33,145 nt of DNA from Verrucomicrobiota bacterium (GTDB taxonomy: Bacteria > Verrucomicrobiota > Verrucomicrobiia > Limisphaerales > J093): assembly GCA_012517065.1 (NCBI GenBank), contig JAAYVR010000248.1, positions 1 through 33,145 of the forward strand, read 5' to 3'. This document shows positions 7,741 through 17,739 of the stretch, in pieces (position 1 is the stretch's first letter; the number at the start of each line of letters is the position of its first letter). The notes under the pieces are model-generated. The model was not told the origin of the DNA. It made no database searches and was given only the letters and a program-made list of their open reading frames with translations. Both the position numbers and the translations under genes were made by a program.

Positions 7741-10700
7741 ATGAAAAACCTTCGTTGGCTGCAAGTCGGCCTGGGCATCGCCCTGTTGGCGTCGATAGTT
7801 GTCTTGTTCAAACCGTCTTTGCGATCCGGTGCAACCGGTCGCGGCAATGCCGATCCGCCGGTTTCGGCCAGAAGCGTTGATTCAGCAAAGACAAACCCGC
7901 TGCTCTCAGTCGCTGCTTGTGAGCAAGGGAATTTCCCATCGCCCAAGCTTGAGACAGCGGTCAAGCCTACCGACCGCCCTGTCACTGAGAACTCTGCGCC
8001 GGAGGCGATACACGCTGAATTCGCCAACTGGGTTGGCGAGTTCCTCAGCGCAAGAGCTTCTGGAACTGCACTTCCATCGTTTGCCAAAGGCAGCCGCCTT
8101 GCCGCCGCGCGCCGCGCGGCTCTGGCGCAGGCCATCAAAGAAGACCCGCAATCGGCTTTGGAAATGGCTGTTCCGTGGCAGTGGCGCGAAGTGCTCCCGC
8201 CAGAAATCACCGCGCATTTTGAGGAGGTTGTGAGCGCGCGAGGGAACCTTGATGTTTTCTGTGCGCTGCCTCTGCCGGGGCCGGATTACCGCGAGTTCAG
8301 GCCCGGTCTGATGCGTTATGCGACTATCAATGGCCGAACTTATCAGGCTTATGTCTATGGGAAACGCGCCCGGCAAATGAGCCAGCGCAACATTGCCATC
8401 GAAGGCATTGCGGTGGACAATTTACTGGCGATTTCCGAGGAACCGGTTCGGGTGCTGGATGCGGACGAAACCCGGGCGATGACGCGGGTTGGCAAAGCGC
8501 CGGCATCTGCCAAGTGCGCTCTCTGTGGTTCCGGGCCGGTGGCGGGGCAGGATCGTCTCTTGGTTTCGCACGGCGGTCAACTTCTTGATGTGTGCTGTCT
8601 TTCGCACGCTGGCGAGTTGGGGCGCACTCTCGCCGAGGTTGAACAGCGGGGACAGATTGCGCTTGCGTCTTCCGGTGGTGATACGTTTGGAGGGAACAGT
8701 TGGTGGACCAGCCAGCCTCCCGCGAGCCTGCAGGGTTCATTTGGCACAAAACGGGTGCTTTACATGCGCGTGGTGTTTCGTGATGACATTCGCGTGCCGA
8801 TCAGCGAGGGCGAAGCAATGGCCATCATGGACGAGGTTGACGCTTTTTACAAGGAGGCCTCTTACAACAAGACTGCTTTGATAACCACTGTAACGCCGGT
8901 GCTGACGCTTCCGCATCCGAAGCTCAACTATTCGACTTTGGGGCCCGGCGCGCTCTTACAGGACGCAATGACGGAAGCGATCAAACTCGGGTACAAGACT
9001 GAGAACTACGACCAGCTTATTCTGCAGTTCACGAGTGTTCCCGGCTACGAATGGGGCGGGTTGGGCGGCGGCGGAGTGGTTTGGATACAAGGTGCAGGCG
9101 TTGGGTTGATTGTCCACGAATTGGGCCACTGTTACGGGCTCGGGCACGCCAACTTCTGGGAGACGCGCCGCCCAGTTCTGCCGACCACGCCGCAGTTGCC
9201 GTTCGACATCGACAGTCTCGTCGGGCACGACAGTATCATCGGGGTGGGAGATGACATTGAATACGGGGATATCTTTGATGTTATGGGCAGCGGCGGCGGT
9301 GAGGCCACTGCAAGGACAAACCAGATGCTCACAGCGTTTGCGGGGCACTTCAACGCAATCGGAAAAGCACAGCTTGGATGGCTCACGGAGGCTTACATCG
9401 TCAAGGTCGCAACTGACGGAACAAACCGGATATACGTCCATGACACGCCGCGGTTGGTGGAAGGCCGGAGTTACGCGCTTCGGATTGCCAAGGACGCCCA
9501 GCGGGAGTACTGGATCAGTGCAAGGACCAAGGTTCCCAATCGTTGGTTGACGAACGGCGTTGAATTGCACTGGGCTGCATGGCAACAGGCGCAAGGGTAC
9601 AGCCAGTTGCTTGATACAACGCCCGGTTCGATCCACGGCCGCCAAGACGCTGCCATAGCTGTCGGCCGGACTTACGCCGATGAAGAATCAAAGGTTTATA
9701 TCACGCCTGTTGCCAGAGGCGGATCGGGCACCAACACATGGTACGACGTGGTTGTTTTCAGGGGCGAACGAAAAGACAACCTGCCGCCAGTGGTCACACT
9801 CTCGGTCTCGACGAACAAGACCCGACCGAACCAGCCGATAACTTTGACGGCGGATGCGATCGATCCGAATGGCGATGCGATGTCTTTTTACTGGGATTTG
9901 GGAGACGACACGGCCGGGCCAAATGCGGCAAGCATTGTTAAGGATTGGGCAACGCCGGGTGATTACGTTGTGCGCTGCGAGGTCAGCGACCTTCGCGGGG
10001 GCATAACCAGCAAACACATTGTGATCAGGGTCGGCGACCCCACCACGCTCAGAGTCAGCGGTTTTGTTGTTGATAACGCAGGAATGCCACTTCGGGGTGT
10101 TCGAGTCTCGAACGGTTCATTGACGGAGGGTGAGTACGAATATGCCGAGAACTACAAGTGGACCTACACGGACAGCGACGGAGCGTTTACTTTGGTTGGC
10201 CTGACAAACGGGGATTATCACGTGGGGGCCTATATCAATGGCTACGTAACAACACCGGCCAACTTTGGAGTTCCAATTACCTTGCGGGACCGTGACGCTT
10301 CCGGACTGACGTTCATTGCAAACCCGCTCCCACGGGTCACTGCAGAAGTTGTGCAGCATGCAGACGGTCCAACGAAGAAACCCGGCATTTTCCGGCTGAA
10401 ACGGACTGGTGACACCAATACGGCGCTCCAGGCGTTTTTCCTGTTGGGCGGCTCGGCAGCCGAACGCAAGGATTACGCAAGAATCAGCAATTCAGTTGTG
10501 AATCAAACCAACGTTGTGCCCACTCCGTTCGGCCCGAACACCCTTACTTTCAAGTTCTACGCTGTGGATTTTCCGACGGGCGTGGTTGAGACGAATATTA
10601 CGATCACGCCTCTTGTAACCAACGCGCCTGCTGGACAGGACAAAGATGTCGCGCTCACGGTCATGTATCCGCTGGAGGTCATGCGGCTCGAGCTTACGAA

Positions 10701-13700
10701 TGGCGAAGGCGGGCTCCTGGCCACGAACACCAATTATGTGTTTTTCAGCGATTGGGAAATCCGCAACGTGAACGGGCAAGAAACATGGTTCCAAAATTAC
10801 ACTGACTACGTGCCATGGTGGCCCGGTGAGGCTCGTCTCAGGATCGCCGCGCAAAAGGCGACATTGCCAATTGTGTCTCTGTTGGCTTCGGCAGCCGCCA
10901 CGGAGAATGCAATTGATGCTGCGCAATTCACCGTGCTCAGGAGCGGCGTGATGGATGTTCCTGTGACGGTTCAGTTGACTGTCGAGGGGACAGCCGTGCC
11001 GGGGTCGGATTACGAGGCTCTGCCAAGCAGCGTGGTTATTCCCGCGAACGCCTCGTTTGTGACCATCCCGGTTTATGTGCGGCCCAACCTGTATCTTGAC
11101 GGCAACCGGACGGTCAAACTCAAGATCGCCGCCGACCCGGCGTATCAGGTCGGTACCGGCGAGGCCACAGTTACCATTGCCGACAACGACCTCCCACTGG
11201 TGACCATTACGGCTACGCAGCCTGTTGGCAGTGAGTCTGGCTCCGTTACCGCGGTCATGATGGTCACACGTGCGGGAGACATGACGCGCGAATTGACAGT
11301 TAACTATTTGGTTTCGGGAACTGCGGTAAGCGGCCGTGATTACCGAGCGCTGCCAGGGGCGGTAACAATTCCCGCAGGCCAGCCGTCAGCGGCGATAGTT
11401 GTTACGCCGCGCGACAATGGAATTCGCGACGGTGGCAACACCGTCCAGGTGTTCATATCGGATAGTCCGACATACAACGTCGGCTATCCCAACGCTGCCA
11501 CAGTCTTCATCCAAGACAGGGCGCTTCCCGTTGTTACAGTGAGAGCCACTGACGAAACTGCTGCCGAACCCAGTGAAACTGGCGAGTTCGTGCTCACGCG
11601 AACCGGCGACACCAGCCGCGAGTTGGAAGTGTTCATCAAGACCGGCGGCACTGCCAAACCGTTTGCGGATTACGTGTCTTTGGGCGAGCGCGTGGTGTTC
11701 CCGCGGAATGCTTCAACGGTGACACTGACAGTTGCGCCCGTGGACGATCGATTGCGTGAGGACCAGGAAACGGTGATTTTGGAAGTTCTGCCCGGACTGG
11801 ATTATTACGCAGGATCGCCGTCGCAGGCGGTGGTGACAATCAACGATGACGATTCCAGCTCGGCATTGGCTGTTGGATTCAGTTTCTTGAGTTCTACCAA
11901 CTATGAGACGCCAGGCCAGGCGCTTATCGCTGTCGCAATCACAGGCAACCCGCAAGAGGACAATCCTGTGACTGTCGATTACAAGGTCACTGGCGGAACT
12001 GCCATTCCTGACGTTGATTACCCGCTGACGAGTTCAACGGGCCGTCTGATGTTCGTTCACGGCCCGGATGGTGGCAAGGACCAGTACACCAACCGCACCC
12101 AATTGATACCTTTTGTTTACACCAATGACAGCGAGGCGAAGCCGGACAGGACTGTGGTGCTGACGCTCATAGCGCCGCCGCCGTTCATAAGCAACTGGCT
12201 CAGCACCAATGACATCACCATTACAAATGAAAGCGGCGAAACGATCACAACCAACGAGGTTGTGACCAACTCGACGTTGGTTACGATCCCGATGAACGCG
12301 TCATTTGATGTCTATCAGAGTCACACGCTGACCATACTTGACGATGACGCTTCGGTGATCACCGTTGAAGCAACGGACCCGGTGGCGTATGAGCAAGGTT
12401 TGGACCCGGCCGTGTTCACGATCAAGCGCACAGTGGTAACGAACCGCGCCCAGAAAGTCCGGTTCCAATTGTCCGGTCTTGCTGCTAATGGCAGCGATTA
12501 TCAGACCATCGAAACAACAGTTGAGATTCCGCCAGGGTGGGATTCGATTCAAATCCCTGTAATGCCGGTTGATGACCCGGTTCAGGAGTACATCGAGGAT
12601 GTCAAACTAACGCTGCTAGAGACGCCCGGCGCGCAGATTGGCGACCCGAGCGCTGCCACGGTGACCATAATTGACAACGATGGGACAGTGGAGTTTGCCC
12701 GGACTGCGTACTCTGTGCCTGAGAACGTCGGCATTGCCAACATCCCGGTTCGGCGTACTTCTGACACCAACGCGTTGGTGACAGTCGATTTCACGGTCAC
12801 CGCGGGCACCGCCGTGCCAGATGTCGATTTCGTTGTGACCAATGGTGTGCTGGTGTTCCAACCTGGGGAGACAGTCAAGAACCTCCAAGTCCCGGTCCTT
12901 GACGATCTTGTGACGGAGCCAACCAAGACAGTTAACCTGACATTGCTCAACCCCAGTGGCGGCGCAGCGTTGGGCGGCCAGACAACAGCCGTGTTGAATA
13001 TCGAGGACGACGACACTGCGGTCGAGTTTGCCGGCGCCGCATTTACAGTGTATGAGCACGAGACCAACGCCGTTGTCACTCTGCGCAGGATTGGTGTTTT
13101 GACTAACGTCGCCCAGATCACCTTCGTTGCCACCAATGGAACTGCGGTTGACGGCGTCGATTTCGTCGCCACAAATCAGACCGTTTCTTTCGTGCCGGGA
13201 CAGACCTTGACAAATGTGTTTCTGAGGGTTCTCGACAATACCTTGATAGAATCGAACAAGACGGTATTACTCACGCTGCTAACCAATGAGCTTGTGACCA
13301 CAAGTGTGGGACCGCAAGGGAACGCCACACTGACAATTGTGGAGAACGATTGCGCCATTCAATTTGCCGCGACGAATTACTCCGTCATCGAGTACGCCAA
13401 GGTTGTTAATCTCGATGTCCAGCGTATTGGCGGGACAGTTCATCCTGTGCAGGTTGATTACAGAACGGTGGACGGTACTGCAAACTCCGGCCGCGATTAC
13501 CAGAGCATTTCCGGCACGATAACATTTACGGGTGATACGAATGTGCTGGCTCTTGATGGTTCCGGCAGGCTTGTGTTCCAACCCGGTGAAACCAACAAGA
13601 CCATTCAGGTCCGCATTTTGGATGACAATCTCGGCGAGGGCGATGAGTTGTTTTTGGTTCGCCTGCAAAATCCGCGGGCTGCGGTCAATGTGCCGACGAA

Positions 13701-16383
13701 CACCGTTGTGTTGGGGCCGGTCACAAGTGCTGGAGTCACAATCATCGACGACGAAACGCCCGGGCAGGTTGATTTTGCGTTCAATCCGGGCCAGGGCGCC
13801 GATGGTCCTGTCTATGCGCTTGCATTGCAGAGCGATGGCAAGGTGGTAATCGGCGGGGCGTTTACGAGCATCGACGGAATTATTCTCAACCGCGTGGCGC
13901 GGTTGCATGAGGATGGTTATCTGGACAGTTTTCTGACGCCGGGCGAGGGGACTGACGGCGACGTTCATGCGATTGCTGTACAGCCCGACGGCCGCATTCT
14001 GATAGGCGGAGATTTCCGAAGTGTCAACGGCGTGCCAAGTATTCGGCTGGCCCGGTTGAATGCTGATGGGTCTGTACACGACGGGTTCAAACCGGGGCTT
14101 GGACCTGACGGCCGCGTCAGGGCCATCGCTGTTCAGCCCGATGGCGCGATCTTGATCGGCGGCGACTTCAATTCAGTGGTTGGCGCGCCGCGCGTTGGGA
14201 TTGCAAGGTTGACGTCAGACGGGATGGTTGATCAAACGTTTGATCCTGGTGCGGGCGCGCCCGGTGTCTATGCAATCGCGGTTCAACCTGACGGCAAGAT
14301 ACTGATCGCAGGCGCTTTCACGAGCGCGGCGGGCTCGGCGCAGCGGTACATTGCCCGGCTGAATCAGGACGGGTCGCTTGATCGCACATTCAACACGGGC
14401 GCCGGTCCGGACGGCATGGTGCGGTCAATTGCGCTTCTGGCTGACGGCCGAATCGTGATCGGCGGAGACTTTGAAACCTTCGCGGGCATATCGCGGTACG
14501 GCGTGGCCAGACTTAACGCTGACGGGTCCCTCGATACTGCCTTTGAACCGCCAACCGATGCCGACGGCGTCGTGTACGCCGTTGGGGCGCTATCCGACGG
14601 AAAGGTCATGGTTGGCGGCGCGTTTACGACGTTTGGCGGTTTGCCGCTTGCACGTTTCGCTCGGCTTAACCCGAACGGGACTGTGGACACCAGTTTCCAG
14701 ATTGGCACGGGCGCCAATGACCTTGTGCGTGCGCTGGTCGTGCAGCCTGACACGGCGGTTGTCATTGGCGGCGATTTCACAGAAGTCAACGGGCTCGACC
14801 GGAAGCGGATCGCGCGCATCCACGGCGACGAGAAGTTCCGGTTGAACACGGTCCAGTTCAGCGCGGCATTCTATCGCGCACCGGAAAACGGAACAAACGC
14901 CGTTATCACTGTCGTGCGCGGGGGCGATGTCACAACCAGCTTTGCTGTGAATTATGGGACGCGTGATGGCACCGCGATCGCAGGCAAGGATTATACAGAA
15001 ACAAACGGCTCGCTCACATTCGCCGCGGGTGAGACTGTGAAGACATTCGAGGTGCCGATTCTCGACAACCTGCTTGCCGAGGGCGACAAAACCGTCGGTT
15101 TATTCCTCACGAATATTCCGTCTGGATTCAGCCTGTCTGCAAGGTTGACGGCGACGCTGGTCATCGAAGACAACGAAAGCGCTCTGGCTTTCAGTGCGCC
15201 GACCTATACGGTGAGCGAGGGTGCTGGTGTTGCGACGATCACCGTGCGTAGGACCGGGCCGAACGCAACTGAGGCAAGCGTTGACTACGAAACGCGCGAT
15301 GACACTGCGGTTGCAGGAAAAGATTACGGGGAAACAAGAGGCACATTGTACTTCATGCCCGGCGAATCCGAAAAGAGCTTTGATGTGCCGATAATTGACA
15401 ACGACCAGATTGATCCGGACAGGAGTTTGTTTGTTGTTCTGAACAATCCAATCGGCGGGCCGGTTCTCGGGCTTCAATCGACAGCGGTTCTGACCATCAC
15501 GGATAACGACCGCGTCGAGTTCTACAGCCTTAACATTGTTCCGGCGATTGGCGGCACTGTCACGCCATCGTCCGGTTCATACAATGTTGGCACTGTGCTG
15601 TCGCTGTTCGCTGCTCCCGACAGAGATTACAAGTTCTCGGGCTGGACCGGGACGATCAACTCGGCGGCGAATCCGTTGTTTATTGTGATGGACAAGAACT
15701 ACACGCTCAAAGCCAACTTTGTGCCTGTACAGTTCACTTACACGTTCGAGCCGCCGTTTACGGCCGCGAATCTGGCATCGGCTCCATGGGTAAGCTCGAC
15801 GACCAAGCCATGGCAGCTCCAGTCGGCCACGGCTTCTGGCGGCCGGTTCGCACTCCGATCGGCCCCAATTGGCGACGGTGAAGACAGCACGCTGTCTTTG
15901 GTTGTGGTGACACGCGCCGGGGCGGGTTCGTTTGATTTCCGCGTTAGTTCAGAGGCAAACTGGGACTTCTTCGAGTTCTACGTCAACGGCGTGAAGATCG
16001 ATCGCTGGTCTGGAGACGTTCCGTGGCGATCCTACCAGTTCAACCTTGTTGCGGGCCGAAACACGCTCACATGGCGCTATGTCAAGGACAACAACTTCAG
16101 CAGCGGCCTTGACGCAGCGTTTATTGACAATCTGTTTGTGCCGCTGGATGTGCCTGACCCGACCGATCCTGCGGCCCGGTTGTCGGTGATTGATCTTCCG
16201 TCCACTGGATTCCATATTCTGCTCGAGGGACGGGCTGGCAATACTTACGTCACAGAAGTCAGCAGTGACCTTGTCGAGTGGCAGCCCATCTCAACCAACA
16301 CGCTCGGCGGCACTACAGCGATTATTACGGACCTCCAGGCGCCCGCTCGCTCGCATCGGTTCTACAGAGCGTACACGCGCTGA
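7741..16383 (+). CDS. Giant secreted metzincin-like protein with Calx-beta, delta-60 propeller and InlB-type repeats
   Basis: 2880 residues from ATG 7741 (MKNLRWLQVG then a hydrophobic span); a longer frame from 7660 overlaps pilC. Domains in order: signal sequence/anchor; pro-region with a CxxC...CC element (C259, C262, C285, C286); metzincin-type protease with HELGHCYGLGH at 459-469 and Met-turn DVMGSG at M515, resembling M6/M11 peptidases; PKD-like domain about 681-764; carboxypeptidase-regulatory-like domain about 769-840; about eight Calx-beta domains about 1040-2007 (plus a degenerate one before), many ending in xxIxDND; seven delta-60 repeats about 2009-2364 (PDGxILIGGDF); two more Calx-beta about 2367-2590; one InlB-type repeat about 2592-2664; a beta-sandwich about 2665-2803; and a C-terminal module with DLVEWQPISTN and RFYRAY. 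Expected to be exported, calcium-binding and cell-surface or released. It lies 34 nt after pilC and 33 nt before serS. Confidence 0.9.
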   Translation: MKNLRWLQVGLGIALLASIVVLFKPSLRSGATGRGNADPPVSARSVDSAKTNPLLSVAACEQGNFPSPKLETAVKPTDRPVTENSAPEAIHAEFANWVGEFLSARASGTALPSFAKGSRLAAARRAALAQAIKEDPQSALEMAVPWQWREVLPPEITAHFEEVVSARGNLDVFCALPLPGPDYREFRPGLMRYATINGRTYQAYVYGKRARQMSQRNIAIEGIAVDNLLAISEEPVRVLDADETRAMTRVGKAPASAKCALCGSGPVAGQDRLLVSHGGQLLDVCCLSHAGELGRTLAEVEQRGQIALASSGGDTFGGNSWWTSQPPASLQGSFGTKRVLYMRVVFRDDIRVPISEGEAMAIMDEVDAFYKEASYNKTALITTVTPVLTLPHPKLNYSTLGPGALLQDAMTEAIKLGYKTENYDQLILQFTSVPGYEWGGLGGGGVVWIQGAGVGLIVHELGHCYGLGHANFWETRRPVLPTTPQLPFDIDSLVGHDSIIGVGDDIEYGDIFDVMGSGGGEATARTNQMLTAFAGHFNAIGKAQLGWLTEAYIVKVATDGTNRIYVHDTPRLVEGRSYALRIAKDAQREYWISARTKVPNRWLTNGVELHWAAWQQAQGYSQLLDTTPGSIHGRQDAAIAVGRTYADEESKVYITPVARGGSGTNTWYDVVVFRGERKDNLPPVVTLSVSTNKTRPNQPITLTADAIDPNGDAMSFYWDLGDDTAGPNAASIVKDWATPGDYVVRCEVSDLRGGITSKHIVIRVGDPTTLRVSGFVVDNAGMPLRGVRVSNGSLTEGEYEYAENYKWTYTDSDGAFTLVGLTNGDYHVGAYINGYVTTPANFGVPITLRDRDASGLTFIANPLPRVTAEVVQHADGPTKKPGIFRLKRTGDTNTALQAFFLLGGSAAERKDYARISNSVVNQTNVVPTPFGPNTLTFKFYAVDFPTGVVETNITITPLVTNAPAGQDKDVALTVMYPLEVMRLELTNGEGGLLATNTNYVFFSDWEIRNVNGQETWFQNYTDYVPWWPGEARLRIAAQKATLPIVSLLASAAATENAIDAAQFTVLRSGVMDVPVTVQLTVEGTAVPGSDYEALPSSVVIPANASFVTIPVYVRPNLYLDGNRTVKLKIAADPAYQVGTGEATVTIADNDLPLVTITATQPVGSESGSVTAVMMVTRAGDMTRELTVNYLVSGTAVSGRDYRALPGAVTIPAGQPSAAIVVTPRDNGIRDGGNTVQVFISDSPTYNVGYPNAATVFIQDRALPVVTVRATDETAAEPSETGEFVLTRTGDTSRELEVFIKTGGTAKPFADYVSLGERVVFPRNASTVTLTVAPVDDRLREDQETVILEVLPGLDYYAGSPSQAVVTINDDDSSSALAVGFSFLSSTNYETPGQALIAVAITGNPQEDNPVTVDYKVTGGTAIPDVDYPLTSSTGRLMFVHGPDGGKDQYTNRTQLIPFVYTNDSEAKPDRTVVLTLIAPPPFISNWLSTNDITITNESGETITTNEVVTNSTLVTIPMNASFDVYQSHTLTILDDDASVITVEATDPVAYEQGLDPAVFTIKRTVVTNRAQKVRFQLSGLAANGSDYQTIETTVEIPPGWDSIQIPVMPVDDPVQEYIEDVKLTLLETPGAQIGDPSAATVTIIDNDGTVEFARTAYSVPENVGIANIPVRRTSDTNALVTVDFTVTAGTAVPDVDFVVTNGVLVFQPGETVKNLQVPVLDDLVTEPTKTVNLTLLNPSGGAALGGQTTAVLNIEDDDTAVEFAGAAFTVYEHETNAVVTLRRIGVLTNVAQITFVATNGTAVDGVDFVATNQTVSFVPGQTLTNVFLRVLDNTLIESNKTVLLTLLTNELVTTSVGPQGNATLTIVENDCAIQFAATNYSVIEYAKVVNLDVQRIGGTVHPVQVDYRTVDGTANSGRDYQSISGTITFTGDTNVLALDGSGRLVFQPGETNKTIQVRILDDNLGEGDELFLVRLQNPRAAVNVPTNTVVLGPVTSAGVTIIDDETPGQVDFAFNPGQGADGPVYALALQSDGKVVIGGAFTSIDGIILNRVARLHEDGYLDSFLTPGEGTDGDVHAIAVQPDGRILIGGDFRSVNGVPSIRLARLNADGSVHDGFKPGLGPDGRVRAIAVQPDGAILIGGDFNSVVGAPRVGIARLTSDGMVDQTFDPGAGAPGVYAIAVQPDGKILIAGAFTSAAGSAQRYIARLNQDGSLDRTFNTGAGPDGMVRSIALLADGRIVIGGDFETFAGISRYGVARLNADGSLDTAFEPPTDADGVVYAVGALSDGKVMVGGAFTTFGGLPLARFARLNPNGTVDTSFQIGTGANDLVRALVVQPDTAVVIGGDFTEVNGLDRKRIARIHGDEKFRLNTVQFSAAFYRAPENGTNAVITVVRGGDVTTSFAVNYGTRDGTAIAGKDYTETNGSLTFAAGETVKTFEVPILDNLLAEGDKTVGLFLTNIPSGFSLSARLTATLVIEDNESALAFSAPTYTVSEGAGVATITVRRTGPNATEASVDYETRDDTAVAGKDYGETRGTLYFMPGESEKSFDVPIIDNDQIDPDRSLFVVLNNPIGGPVLGLQSTAVLTITDNDRVEFYSLNIVPAIGGTVTPSSGSYNVGTVLSLFAAPDRDYKFSGWTGTINSAANPLFIVMDKNYTLKANFVPVQFTYTFEPPFTAANLASAPWVSSTTKPWQLQSATASGGRFALRSAPIGDGEDSTLSLVVVTRAGAGSFDFRVSSEANWDFFEFYVNGVKIDRWSGDVPWRSYQFNLVAGRNTLTWRYVKDNNFSSGLDAAFIDNLFVPLDVPDPTDPAARLSVIDLPSTGFHILLEGRAGNTYVTEVSSDLVEWQPISTNTLGGTTAIITDLQAPARSHRFYRAYTR

Positions 16384-16416
16384 GAATCCAAACATCGCAA
16401 GGAAGAATCCAACACG

Positions 16417-17718
16417 ATGCTGGACATTCGCATCATCCGGGAAAACCCCGACGCGGTGAGAGAGCGGCTTGCGGCCCGCGGCATCTCCGACAAGGACCAC
16501 GTTGCAGAGTTGCTGGCCCTGGACGAGCGCCGCCGAAGCCTGTTGGTCGAGGTCGAGTCGTTGAAGGCGCAGCGGAATCGTGCTTCCAAAGAAATCGGTG
16601 CGCTGCTGGCCCAGAAAATGACCGCCGAGGCCGAAGCGAAGAAGGCTGAAACGCGGGCAATTGGCGATCGAATCGCCGCGTTGGATCGCGAGGTCGCGCA
16701 GGTTGAACAGGAACGCGAGGCGATTTTGATTCGCCTTCCGAATCTTCCCCATGCAAGCGTGCCAATCGGCCGGTCTTCGGCAGACAATGTTGTGGTGCGG
16801 AGTTGGGGTGAACAACGGAAATTCGATTTTACCCCTGCCGGGCATGTGGACTTGTGCGAGCGACTGAAGCTTGTTGATTTTGCCCGTGGCGCCAAGCTTT
16901 CAGGCAGTGGCTTCCTTCTCTACACGGGATGGGGGGCAAGGCTTGAACGCGCGCTGATCCAGTTCATGTTGGATTTGCACGTCGAGAAACACGGTTACAC
17001 CGAGGTGTCGCCGCCGTTCATTGTCAGTCGGGATTGCATGTTTGGCGTGGGGCAGTTCCCAAAGTTTGAAGATCAGGCCTATGCAGTTCAGGAAGGGCTG
17101 GATTCTTCCACGCTGGGCAAGCTGTATCTGCTTCCGACGGCCGAAGCCCCGGTGGCAAACATCCATCGCGAAGAGATACTCAAAGATGCTGCGCTTCCGA
17201 TTCGGTATGTTGCGTACAGCCCCTGCTTTCGCGCCGAGGCTGGAGCGGCCGGGGTCGATACACGCGGCATGATTCGCGTGCACCAGTTCGACAAGGTTGA
17301 ACTGATAAAGGTCGTTGCTCCGGAGCGCGGTTACGACGAGCTCGAGTCGATGGTTGCAGATGCAGAGGAAGTTCTGCAGCTCCTTGGTTTGCATTACCGC
17401 GTGGTGCTTCTTTGCACCGGGGACATGGGATTTGCAAGTGCCAAGACGTACGACATCGAAGTCTGGGCACCTGCGCAGCGACAATACCTCGAAGTCTCAA
17501 GTTGCTCCAATTGTGCTGACTTCCAAGCGCGCCGCATGAATCTGCGCTACAAGACTCAATCCGGTGAAAACCGGTTCCCCCACACACTCAACGGCAGCGG
17601 CACGGCTCTTGCGCGACTGTTTGTCGCTCTTCTCGAGACACATCAACAATCCGACGGAAGCATAGCCATACCGGTTCCCCTCCAACCTTACCTGAAATCC
17701 CCGATAATTCGGGCGTAG
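16417..17718 (+). CDS. serS: Seryl-tRNA synthetase
   Basis: 433 residues, full length for bacterial class II SerRS. It charges tRNA-Ser (and tRNA-Sec where present) with serine in the cytoplasm. The N-terminal tRNA-binding antiparallel coiled coil spans about 27-105. The catalytic core shows TAEAPVAN near 241-248 (serine-binding TxE), motif 2 CFRAEAGAAGVDTRGMIRVH from 270, and motif 3 LNGSGTALARLFVALLE near 397-413. Start is ATG 16417 behind AAGGAAG. It sits 33 nt after the giant secreted protein gene, so read-through from the pilus block is possible, though function is unrelated. Confidence 0.97.
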   Translation: MLDIRIIRENPDAVRERLAARGISDKDHVAELLALDERRRSLLVEVESLKAQRNRASKEIGALLAQKMTAEAEAKKAETRAIGDRIAALDREVAQVEQEREAILIRLPNLPHASVPIGRSSADNVVVRSWGEQRKFDFTPAGHVDLCERLKLVDFARGAKLSGSGFLLYTGWGARLERALIQFMLDLHVEKHGYTEVSPPFIVSRDCMFGVGQFPKFEDQAYAVQEGLDSSTLGKLYLLPTAEAPVANIHREEILKDAALPIRYVAYSPCFRAEAGAAGVDTRGMIRVHQFDKVELIKVVAPERGYDELESMVADAEEVLQLLGLHYRVVLLCTGDMGFASAKTYDIEVWAPAQRQYLEVSSCSNCADFQARRMNLRYKTQSGENRFPHTLNGSGTALARLFVALLETHQQSDGSIAIPVPLQPYLKSPIIRA

Positions 17719-17739
17719 CGGCTGAAAAAGCAGGTTGAG

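Noticed and set aside
12582-13172. 196-codon serine/threonine-rich frame antisense to the giant gene
   Set aside because: Arises from the repetitive Calx-beta coding sequence; no start context or family resemblance.
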